This document shows, in pieces, positions 54,330-64,000 of a DNA stretch of 64,000 bases. Below the pieces are notes generated by a model. The model saw nothing but the letters and a program-made list of their open reading frames with translations, made no database searches and was not told the DNA's origin. Position 1 is the first letter of the stretch; each line of letters opens with the position of its first letter. The position numbers were made by a program, and so were the translations under genes. The stretch is from Rhytidiadelphus loreus (lineage: Eukaryota > Streptophyta > Bryopsida > Hypnales > Hylocomiaceae), in the NCBI GenBank assembly GCA_947034895.1, contig OX344764.1, forward strand, positions 40,674,935 to 40,738,934, in the 5' to 3' direction.

Positions 54330-57107
54330 TCACATGTACTTCACAAAAGAGGGGAGGCCATTCCGCATCTCGGCCAAGCAACCGAACACTCGCTCGAGTT
54401 GACGTTCCACTGGCAATCCTATGAGGCCCTTCATCTCAATTTTACCAGTTTCATACGCAAGCGAATCGCGCACCGCAGTGGATGTTATAGCCACACTTAA
54501 CATTTCAAAAGCCTCAGGTTCCATGTGAGTTTCCATCACGATGGTCTTCCCTCGAGTGCGAATGCGGTGGATTCCAATATCGGCTGCAAGTCGTTTCACG
54601 TACAAGGTCTTCAGTAGGAGCTCCACAGTTGGAGGCTCCGGGCCATACTCGTTCCGGAGCCTGTTGGTGAACAGCATGAGAGCATTCATGCTTTCATGCG
54701 CGGCTTTCTCCGCATCGTTTGTCACTTTGTCTCGCAATGCAGCACTCGTCACGTAGTCCCCCGGGATGTGCGTGGTGACTGCCAGATCCAGCTGCACCTC
54801 CTGGAACGCCACCTCCGGAAGCTTCTGGTGGTCGACGTTAGAGAGGCCCTCAAACAGCATCTCCAGGTATAGATCTACACCAATTTTCGCCACGTCGCCA
54901 CTCTGCTTCTCCCCAAACACGCTGCCAATCCCCCGGATGGCCATATCGCGCTCGGCAAGCTGGAACCCCTGGCCTAACCCACAGCAATCTTCCAGAGCCA
55001 CCAGCCGCTCTAGTGCGTCATCGGAGAGATTCTCCTTGGAAGGGTGAAACATGTAAGCGTGCGCCTTGCGGTCTGCGCGGCCCACTCGCCCGCGCAGCTG
55101 GTATAGCTGGGCAAGACCAAAGAGCTGCACGTCTTCGATAATGATCGTGTTCACCCTCCGGATGTCCAGCCCACTCTCCACAATGCTGGTGCAGAGCAGA
55201 ATGAGGCAGCTGCCTTCACTGAACTGCTCCATGGACTCCTCCAATGCTGCGGCGCTTTGCTGCCCGTGTGCAATGCCAATGCCAACGTCTGGAAAGTAAG
55301 ACTCCAGAATTGCCTTCGTCTCTTCCATCCCCTTCACTCGTGGCACGACGTAGAACACCTGCCCGCCTCGGTTCAGCTCAAACTCAATGGCCTTCTTCAC
55401 AATTTCAGGGTTGAATTCCTTCAAATGAGTTGTGATAGGACGCCGCTCCGCTGGAGGAGTGGTGATCAGACTCGCATCCCGGAAACCACTGAGAGCCAAG
55501 TACAATGTTCGAGGGATGGGAGTAGCAGACAACGTAAGCACATCCACTGAAGTCTTCAGGGAGGTGATTCTCTCCTTCTGTCTGACCCCAAACCGCTGTT
55601 CCTCATCCACTACCAAAAGCCCGAGATTATGATACCGAACTTGCGCACCGAGAAGCGAATGTGTGCCAACAACAATACTCAGGCTGCCATCAGAGATTCC
55701 AGCAATCACTTCCTTCTTCTCATAATCCTTCTGGAAGCGACTGAGCAGGGCCACTTTCATATCATACCCTGCGAACCGCTCACGGACAACCTCATAGTGC
55801 TGTTTAGCCAGTACAGTGGTCGGCGCCAGGACCATCACTTGCTTCCCTGCAGCAGCAGCTAAGAAGAGCGCACGCAGCGCGACTTCGGTCTTCCCAAAGC
55901 CCACGTCACCACAAATGAGCCGGTCCATGGGGGTCTCCCTCTCAGTCAGATCCCTCTCCACATCCAGAATTGCCTGTTGCTGGTCCCTTGTCTCCGTATA
56001 AGGAAACTTCTTTGCAAAAGAAGCCATGAGTTTGCGATTTCGTGGGTACACGGGTCGCGTCTGCTTCAAACGATGAATGTAAAGCTCCATCATGTTCACC
56101 ACCAGCTTCTGAATTGCCACTTTGCCCTTGCTCATTCTTTTCTCCCATTGCGCGGTATCATTCAGCTTGCTCAAGGTAGGTGCACGCCCCACCTCCCCCG
56201 GAGAAAAATATCTATACAGAAGCTTGGTGGCTTGCTTTGCACGCAGCTTCGCAACACCATCTGCATACTTCAAATAGATATACTTCACAGGTTTTTCTTT
56301 CCCTTGAGGAACTTCATATTTGATGCCAATGAAGCATCCTACTCCAACCCGCTTGTGCACCACATACTCTCCGACGGAGAGTGTATCCGGGTCAACAGCA
56401 TAAGAAAACTCGCCTTCACCACCCCCTTGACCTCGTTGCTTCATGGTGTTGGAAATGGCTTGCATACCTTGGCGTCGTTGCTCTAGTAACCGCTCCTTCA
56501 TCTTCCGAGCTGATTCAGCATCCAGAGGTTTCTCAGGCGCTGCCCCTCCACTCTTGTCAACTTCATTTTCTAATTGATGGTGCAAATCGTCGAGAAGACT
56601 CGACCTGCTTGGTGATTGTGACGATGTTGTCTCATGGATAACATCTACCACTTCGGATAGAAGACTAGGAGATGATGACTTCTTTGAAGCTCCAGTCCTT
56701 CGCTTCCTTTGTGGGGACGCTTGTTGTAAGGACCGGAGCGTTTCAGGTAAAGAAGGGGATGACGACGACTCATTGGAGCTACTCTCCTCCAGAGTATCAG
56801 TCCTAGCTCGTGACCGGGCCAACCTTGATCTCAACCTGTGATTCAAACTAATGCTATTTGATTCTATTTCTAAATGGTGTCTGAATAATGGAATGTCTGG
56901 TGTTTTCCTTGCACAACAGAAACACAAACTCGGAGTTCTTAGACTTAATGTCACTAGGATTTTCTTTCTGGGTCGCACTTGGAAGGTTTTCACTAATTCT
57001 CGACCCCAAAAATCATTCCTAGGATGACCCAATCTACTAAATGACATCAGGGGCTTGACAGCAGATGATTGACAAGCAAACAACGACGAGGATCTTCTGA
57101 ACTCCAT
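54330..57107 (-). CDS. TRCF/Mfd-like ATP-dependent DNA helicase, probably plastid
   Basis: A single 925-residue frame without introns. Residues 1-100 are Ser/Arg/Leu-rich, like a transit peptide, followed by a serine-rich linker. About 243-300 is a CarD/TRCF RNA-polymerase-interaction domain (LSVGEYVVHKRVGVGCFIGI). The superfamily 2 translocase core follows: Walker A GDVGFGKTE (400-408), APTTVLA (428-434), DEEQ box (501-504), LSATPIPRTL (526-535) and the arginine-finger motif QLRGRVGRAD (670-679). The rest, to about 900, matches the TRCF C-terminal domain. Bacterial Mfd removes stalled RNA polymerase and recruits UvrA. This protein lacks the UvrB-homology module, as does the shorter Arabidopsis plastid homologue At3g02060, which suggests polymerase handling without UvrA recruitment. 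All helicase motifs look intact. Confidence 0.92.
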   Translation of the reverse strand: MEFRRSSSLFACQSSAVKPLMSFSRLGHPRNDFWGRELVKTFQVRPRKKILVTLSLRTPSLCFCCARKTPDIPLFRHHLEIESNSISLNHRLRSRLARSRARTDTLEESSSNESSSSPSLPETLRSLQQASPQRKRRTGASKKSSSPSLLSEVVDVIHETTSSQSPSRSSLLDDLHHQLENEVDKSGGAAPEKPLDAESARKMKERLLEQRRQGMQAISNTMKQRGQGGGEGEFSYAVDPDTLSVGEYVVHKRVGVGCFIGIKYEVPQGKEKPVKYIYLKYADGVAKLRAKQATKLLYRYFSPGEVGRAPTLSKLNDTAQWEKRMSKGKVAIQKLVVNMMELYIHRLKQTRPVYPRNRKLMASFAKKFPYTETRDQQQAILDVERDLTERETPMDRLICGDVGFGKTEVALRALFLAAAAGKQVMVLAPTTVLAKQHYEVVRERFAGYDMKVALLSRFQKDYEKKEVIAGISDGSLSIVVGTHSLLGAQVRYHNLGLLVVDEEQRFGVRQKERITSLKTSVDVLTLSATPIPRTLYLALSGFRDASLITTPPAERRPITTHLKEFNPEIVKKAIEFELNRGGQVFYVVPRVKGMEETKAILESYFPDVGIGIAHGQQSAAALEESMEQFSEGSCLILLCTSIVESGLDIRRVNTIIIEDVQLFGLAQLYQLRGRVGRADRKAHAYMFHPSKENLSDDALERLVALEDCCGLGQGFQLAERDMAIRGIGSVFGEKQSGDVAKIGVDLYLEMLFEGLSNVDHQKLPEVAFQEVQLDLAVTTHIPGDYVTSAALRDKVTNDAEKAAHESMNALMLFTNRLRNEYGPEPPTVELLLKTLYVKRLAADIGIHRIRTRGKTIVMETHMEPEAFEMLSVAITSTAVRDSLAYETGKIEMKGLIGLPVERQLERVFGCLAEMRNGLPSFVKYM

Positions 57108-57249
57108 CTTGATTTATTCTCCGGTTAGTGGCCAAGGCCACCAATTGAAAATAAGGCGACTGCCATCACTTTCAAAATCTCACTGCAAGGAAGCAATTTA
57201 CACCTCAACATCAACCCCAGGATCCATGGTTTGAAAACGACCAATGCAA

Positions 57250-58190
57250 TTCACTATACTGTAAGAATAATATAATTCAGATAAGGTCAACCTTCTTACA
57301 AGCAGATCGCTGTATTGTAAGCTACCCAAATTAAAACAAACCAAAACTACACCGGACCAATAAATTCCGGACTAATCCTTGACCAGAAACACACCAACCT
57401 AATATTTTATAAGCATCTTACCCCGGCCCGTCTAAATAGTCCAAGGTGCTACACGAATTAAAGGAAAGCTGCAAGATTAGAAAAACAAAAGACAATCTCT
57501 AAGGTATGAGCACCCACTATCAACTCTTTTATTGATGGCCCTACTGTCAATTACCGGTGCTCAAAAGTGACAATCTCTCCAATTTCAGATCCATTTTCGG
57601 TGCTGAAGTTCTCTACATTCACTTCAGCACGTCTTCTCCTCTAATTCTAAAACACATTTTTTCTTAATCCGAAATCCAGTCAGTATTGCTGAATTGCAAT
57701 AAATGGCAATTACAGGTGCGCATACCTTAGCGGCTGATTCAAAGGAGATCACTAGCCACACCCGCATCCTTAAAAAGAAATTCATCACAATTTCCAACAC
57801 TCTACATTTCGAGCTCCGAATCCTGCATACCTGCGGCACATTCACAGGCTGATTGAGCTCCCCGGGCCTGACTTCCTCCACGAGCTGCTCGCGCTCCTTC
57901 TTCAGCTTTACGTACCAAGAGGCGGACGGTTCTGCGGGGACAAACATCCTAATTCGAGCTCTAAAACCCTGTGAATTTCCTCTCGAATCTCAACCAAACC
58001 AAGCGATTGTTAGCTTCAATTGAAGCGGCGGGTAATTGCTCCGTCGTAAGAATGGCGAAGGGATCCTCTGCGAGATGGCGCACACGACCATGCGAACACT
58101 GCAATGCAAAAATCTCTCCTGCGGAGGTCACGACCACAGGCGAAACGACGTGAAACCCTAACACCCCGGATGTTCGCACTAATTTCTTAC
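57250..58190 (-). pseudogene. Duplicated CNR6 promoter, first exon and partial intron
   Basis: 58190-57250 parallels 51590-50840 in the same orientation: promoter with GTGAAACCCTAACACC and GTTCGCACTAATT, the start codon, exon 1 and the first part of intron 1. The exon copy (57947-57831) has the same 117-nt length, no indels, 29 of 39 codons unchanged in meaning and an intact GT donor. The rest of CNR6 is missing. It lies about 0.7 kb upstream of the TRCF-like gene on the same strand, so its promoter and first exon could feed into that transcript. Confidence 0.75.
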
Positions 58191-58829
58191 CCACGCAGAG
58201 GGCGCAAGGGCACAATGAGACCACGTGTCGTGCTATGAGTGGCTGAGAGATACAATTGGCACTCACATTCAGTGTTCATAAATGTGTCTAAATTCAGCAT
58301 AATTTTTACCCAAGGGCTTTATTCCTAATAAAAGGGAATACTCAGAGTGTTCACCCCAAAATACCCAAGGTCTTTTTTGAGGTTATTGGAGTTAGTTCTC
58401 AACACAAATTATTGATAAATTATTCACGTTTTTATCAAAAAAAATAAAAAATTGACATGTACTTGTACAAATTAAATAAGACGTGTTATACATCACATCA
58501 CTTTGGAAAGGAAAACCCAACAACAATATCACATGCACATTACAAGATTATGATGTTTGATCAAGAAGAGGTATTGAAAATTTGAAAGTGATTCAAAGGC
58601 TTTCAATTCCCTTCTTTACATGCCAAATCGCAAATTATGAACCTAAGAAACTAATTATGAAATTAAAGGGCATTAACATTTATGACTGAAATAAAAAATA
58701 GGCATCTCAAAGCCTACTCTACTTAACACTAGAAAATCAAGATTTGGTAAAGTGAAAAGAGACTAAGCACTTTCATGCCCAACTTGCGTAAGGGTTTAGG
58801 GTTTAGAATTTTGTACACACTCAATTTAA
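58191..58829. other. Spacer
   Basis: AT-rich. A telomere-type GGGTTTAGGGTTTAGAA lies at about 58795. No gene was found. Confidence 0.5.
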
Positions 58830-61800
58830 AAGAAAAAATCTCAAATTGAGATTGTGGGTGATGACGGCGTCGTTCGATCACCTTGTGTGCAGTTCAAGTC
58901 ATACTTCGATGGGTGAGTCAGTGTAAGCCACAGATCGAGCAGCTGCAATCATGTTCCTGGAGGATATTGGAGAGGCCCACCTTTTTTTGTTTTTGTTTCT
59001 GAAATCTATTGCTTGAATCTAAATGCAACACAGTTATGATCGACACCTTCCTCAGAATCCAACATAGCCGAGCCTCAAACTCGATCGAAGGTGATGATTC
59101 TCTTGTACGAACGAAGTAATTAAAGTGTCCAACAAAATACCCACTACTCGAGTTCTTGGATAGGTACACGAATTTGAAGCAAGCAAGGTCTGCATGCATT
59201 CGATCTTCAGTACTTGAGCAGCTGCCAAAGTGCCAATACCATCTTCATTTGAATCCCAAGAAACCTGCACAAGACGGAGATTACTTTGCTTGTTAATTAA
59301 AACCCCTGCTGTTACCGCTTCGTTTCTAGTTTAATGACAAGCAGCGTTCATCGTATGTTTCGTCTCGATCTGCATGTTCCTACCACAGGTCTACAGCAAT
59401 TGCCATAATAAATTTGCATTTGGTGCTTACAATCATCACGTGTCCCGAGTTGGAAACAAGAAAACAACAGCAGTGGAGACTTTATAGAGTTTTCCAATGT
59501 AGGCGCACAATTACGTGCACACCTCTGGAGTTTCCATTATGTGCTTCTCAGAGTTTCGCATGTTTGGGCTGTCTTCTGCAATGACCAGCGGGTTGAAAGC
59601 AGCACCATACCTCGCAAGATGGAAGCATAATTAGCAAGGTAGATATAGATTCTGACTAAGTAGCTGATTAAGATGCTCAAAGCTAACGATCCATCACAGA
59701 ACTGCTTGCGCATAAGATCGAGGGCAAAAAAGATTATGTATGATTATCTATTAAAGACACCATAGAATTCGAGATACTCTCAGAATGTGTACCAACGATG
59801 CATGCATCCTGTTGTAAGTACCTCTCAAGCCAGAGGAACTTTCGGGATTTTGTAAAGCAGAGCGAAAGAAGGGCAAATCCATCAATGGCGTGTTTTCCAA
59901 GACGGTGTGCAGACTTACTGGCGTTCCTTTGCACGGCCAACCCTTTCACTTCCTCACTGAAAGTGGCAGAAAAGATAAAAGAGTGCGCGCCTGTAAATTC
60001 AGACACTTAAAAAACAAACAAATACAGTTTCAAAAACACTAGCCTTCAACATGTTCCACAATGGAAGATACCCTTGAAATCTGTAGAACATACGACTAAC
60101 CACTTTCTACAGGGAGAACGTTCCACATGTGCTTAATTGAAGCTAGCACGGTCGTGTGCTGAAAGCATGACGACACATGAATGCAATTATATATAGCATG
60201 CACATGACTGGCCATGAGCTAGAGAAGCTTTCAAATTTTCACTTGGCTGGCAAGCAATTCAGGCCAAGTCGAAATCGCTGAAGGTTACGACCCATGCCGA
60301 ACAATCGATCCCACCTGAATGACAATGAGAGACCTCTTGTTAATACGAAATTAGAGACCACTTGCAGAAGGAAATGAGCGAATTGAACACTGCAATCAGA
60401 CAGACTGACCATGGAAACGAGACCATTCAATTTGCGTCAGGAACACAAATAAAACGATGCACTCCACAACAAGCGACTGTCATATCTCGCGCGGGCCCTT
60501 CTCACCGGCATGTCCTGCATCGGCAACAGGCTCAGCATGCATACATCGCCGCCTTTAATTGTCGATCGGTCTCGGCCATGGCTCCACACACTCCGTCACT
60601 GCACATCTCAGATCTTCGCTTCCACCGTGTTTGGTCTGCCCTCGGGCGCCCCCTTCCCTTCTGTCTCTCCAAGCCATCAGTGTTCACAATTGTGGCAGAA
60701 TTTAGCAAAACTTCTTCACAGAAACATCTCCAGAGCCCTCAAATATTGCGAAGCCTAAAAATTGGTTTGAAAATTTTTACACATCTAGCAGTGTGTTGAG
60801 CAACGTAATCGATCTAATCATGCGTGAAAATCACATTATATATTTTTGGGATCACTGTCAGCGATGATGCAGAGTGAACCTTGACTTCTGCAGAGCCCAC
60901 GTTATTGGAGACGAGTTCTGCCATGGCGAGGTAAGCCGGAAGCATGATCCCACTGCATATATCCTCTTAGCTTTCCGGGAAGCTGTGACACCAAATTAAA
61001 CTCGATCGAGGTTTCTTAGGGTTTAGGGTTTAGGGTCACTGCTGCATTTCAATCCCCAAACCCTAAACCTTAAAAAAACCTCGATCAGTCGATCAGCAAG
61101 TTCTAATCGAGATCGGTGCAGTGGCAGATCGATCAACGGAGTCGCTGGCATCTGTTATCTGATCGGGTAATGAACTTTTTCCAAAGTAGCTGCAATCTGC
61201 GCTAGCTAGCTGAAGGAGGCTGCTGTACGTGGTCCGGAGCACAGCAGACCGATCTCGGGCCGGGGCAGCTACTTCGAGATCAGTCTAGTGTGCGCTGACC
61301 ACGTACAGCTCACCAATTAATGCTGGTTGCATACATTCAATTGGATGACCTTCAAGCAGCCACCTGCCACAAGTTGAGGATCGGACTATGAATAGCCAGC
61401 AAGTAAAACCTTGAACCTCGATCAGCAGACTCCGATCCGGTTCTCACGAGTACAATATACGAATTTCCATGTGATTTCAACGATCTGCAGAGGACTGTCT
61501 AGCTTTCTTATACCATTGATATGAGTTTGATGGACTCCGAAAGCCAGAAAACCCTCTGTAGATCGGTGATGATCGCCATGGGAACAGCAAGCGCATGCAC
61601 TCAAGCGAGCTCCATTTGATCGCCAGTCCTGCAAAACTTCAAAATCCACACGAATGGCTTCATGCCTCAGCGAGTTAAAACCCCTATAATTGTACGTTAC
61701 CTGAGTTTCTACTCAGTTTAATGATGAGCATTGTTCACCGTATGTTTCGTCCTTGTTCTTTAGCTACCAGGGAAAGAAAATTCCTACATTTGCACTGCTA

Positions 61801-64000
61801 CATTTGGTGCTCACATCACGTGCCTCAAGTTTGGAAACAGGAAAGTAGCAACAAGAGCAGAGCTGCAATTGATAATTTATAGAGCTTTACAATATATGCA
61901 CACCTGTTAAACCTCTCATTCAAATTGCTTCTCCGAGATTTTCGCATATTTGTGTTGTCCTCTGCAGTGACCAGCGAGTTGAAAGCAGTACCTCGCAAGA
62001 TGAAAGCATTCCCCATGTTAGATAATCAGTAGCTCCTTATGATGCTCTGAAAATTTAACGATCCATCTCAGTAGTGCGCATAAGAGGGCCCGAATGGGAA
62101 CTATTAATTATCTAAAGAAACCATAGAATTCGTACCTTTTACATCCTCCCTGAAAGTGGCAGAAACTAATTAAGAGTGCCTGCGAAATCGGACACTCATA
62201 GTCAAATACGATTTCATAAACACTTCAACTTGCTCCTCAGTAGAATATATTGCTATCCTTGAATTCTATTAAAGCAATTACTGTGAAGAGTTCATCCACA
62301 GCTACAAATATTGTGAAGACTAGTGATCGTTTTGAAAATGTTAGCACAGTACGTCATCTGGAAATGTTTTCAGCACCGTGATCTAGTCACGAGAATCACA
62401 TAATTTTGGGATCACTGCCAGACAGGGGAAGGTTATGCAGAGTGAACCTAGATTTCAGAGACCACGTTGGTAGAGACGAGTTCTGACATGGCCAGTTAGG
62501 CTAGAAGCATGATCCCACTGCTCATATCTTCTTTCCGGGGACGGCTTTACCGCTCTCGCTCTGCATTGGCTGGTGGACACTGAACCTGTGACACCAAATT
62601 CAACTCGATCGACGGTAATCACGAGAATTCGGAATACTCTCTGTGCGTGCTTCGACGATGATGCATCATCGATTGTTTTGGATTAAAGCATCGGTTTCAC
62701 TGTCCATCAGCCAGTGCAGAGCGAGGGCGGTAGTAATACATGTATGGACACCGTTTCACATGTGAGCTAGCTCAGACACCCCGTGGTGCGTGCAGGACTC
62801 CGGCCCGATTCTCGTATGTTCGGCCAACCATACGATTTCTCCGACCTACAAAAGGACTTCTAGCTCTATTAGGCCATATGAATTAAATTCAACGCCTCCA
62901 TAAATGCCAAAAGTCCTGCTGGAGATCGGTGATGATCGCCATGGAAACAGCAAGCGAAGCGCACTCCAGCGAGCTCCAGGCAGGCACCAGTCCTGCAAAA
63001 CACCAAATAACTGAACACACTAATGGCTTCATGCCTCAGCTAGTAAGTGTCCCATTTATACGCTCGTAACGCACTCAGATCAATCTGCGCCAGATCAACT
63101 GCCCATGTTGCAATGCTACGTACAACACTAAAATAGTTTCGTGGACTGAGCTTCAAGGTTTCACTAGGGCGAGTCACTCAGTACGTGTCCCAACAACGCA
63201 TCCTAATTAAGTGACCTCCCAAGTCAGAAGAACTTCGGGATGCTGAAAAGCAGAGCGAAAGAAGGGCAATTGCAAGTCCATGGCGTGGTTCAAAAGACGG
63301 TGTACAGACTCGTACCTTTGCACGGCCAATTGCAAACCTTCCAATTTTCTCCTTGAAAGTGGCAGAAAGTAAGAGTGCCTGCAAAATCGGACACTCTGAA
63401 AAAACAAATAAAATTTCGAAAACACAAAAACATGCTCCACTGTAGGATTGTCTCCTTGAAATCTGTAGCACACACAACTAACCACTTTCTAGCAGTGAGA
63501 TCGCAGAATCCACAGTCATACATGTGCTTAATTAATGCATGCTAACATGGTCGTGTGCTGAAAGCCTAATGACACATTTAATATGAGAACCTTTCCAATT
63601 CTCACTTCTCTGGCACTTCAAGCCAAGTCTCGGTCGGCCGTTGAAGGGTACGACCCATGCCGAATAATCCCACGTACCTGAATGACAAATGAGAAAGCAC
63701 TTGCAAAAGAAAATGATATGAGCGTACTTGACATTGAGAAGATGAGACGCAGAAATAAGGCAGAGCTAGAAGACGGAGCATGCACTGCAACGGACCAGAC
63801 TTTCAAGACCATGGAAACGTACAATTGAGACGATTCAAAATCCACATGAATGGCATGGCTTCATACCTGAGAGTGTTAAGAAACCCTGTTGTTACCTGAG
63901 CTTGTAGTTTAATGATGAGCAGTGCTCACCGTATGTTTCGTCCCTGTTCCTACCAGAGGCAGTAATTGCCACCATTTGCACTGCTTACATCACGTGTCTC
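58830..64000 (-). repeat. Right arm of the large inverted duplication (runs off the window)
   Basis: Reverse-complement counterpart of 4260-8080; see that entry for block pairs. This arm is longer, has at least one extra copy of the block at 63190-63500, and holds its own internal duplication (60840-60990 resembles 62430-62600 in direct orientation). Its TATA-like motif (minus strand GTATAAATGG near 63060) matches that of the left arm. No intact gene is visible. The outer border lies beyond 64000. Confidence 0.7.
61004..61086. repeat. Hairpin of inverted telomere-type repeats
   Basis: Left arm 61004-61035 (GATCGAGGTTTCTTAGGG then TTTAGGG units) pairs with right arm 61054-61086 (CCCCAAACCCTAAACC then a poly-A run and CCTCGATC) across an 18-bp loop. 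Two opposing telobox tracts in one hairpin are unusual. Confidence 0.75.

Overview
This is nuclear DNA from a land plant. Six intron-bearing genes are supported. Several encode plant-specific or probably plastid-targeted products: an NDT-type NAD+ carrier, a plastid-like TRCF/Mfd helicase, a Mini-RNase III, a CNR6-type PLAC8 protein and a plastid-like HMA-fold protein. Plant telomere-type (TTTAGGG) motifs recur in promoters and introns. Short introns, AT-rich gene-poor spacers and the transposon mix suggest a bryophyte, perhaps a moss. That last step is inference.

Layout: 1-4.25 kb is AT-rich spacer with a decayed Ty3/gypsy integrase scrap. 4.26-8.08 kb is the left arm of a large inverted duplication whose right arm is 58.83-64 kb, running off the window. 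Between the arms, in order, are: NDT-like carrier (9.67-13.02, minus); FHA+PBZ protein resembling APLF (17.69-21.58, minus) with a triplicated 5' end; Mini-RNase III (23.66-26.59, minus); a 2.75-kb Harbinger-like element (26.82-29.57); an unrecognised three-exon gene (30.71-31.89, minus); a broken Plavaka-like transposase (34.17-38.18, plus) ending in a CACTAG foldback; a structurally complete pogo-type element (38.82-43.26, transposase on minus); HMA-fold gene (45.65-47.27, plus); CNR6-like gene (48.93-51.30, minus); TRCF-like helicase (54.33-57.11, minus) with a duplicated CNR6 promoter plus first exon just upstream (57.25-58.19).

Exon structures were built by hand from GT/AG sites. For the NDT, APLF-like, Mini-RNase III, CNR6, HMA and unknown genes the summed exons close in frame, which is an internal check. 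Several host genes fit organelle or genome maintenance: NAD+ import, plastid RNA processing, plastid repair helicase and nuclear strand-break signalling. They are not an operon, and the shared theme may be chance.

The most interesting material is mobile. The pogo element has perfect 25-bp ends, a TA target duplication and a transposase frame broken only by two stop codons. The Plavaka-like transposase (a family best known from fungi) abuts a hairpin sharing its CACTAGAAGAAA end with a separate foldback at 22.6 kb. There is also the large inverted duplication bracketing about 51 kb. No rRNA, tRNA or CRISPR array was seen.
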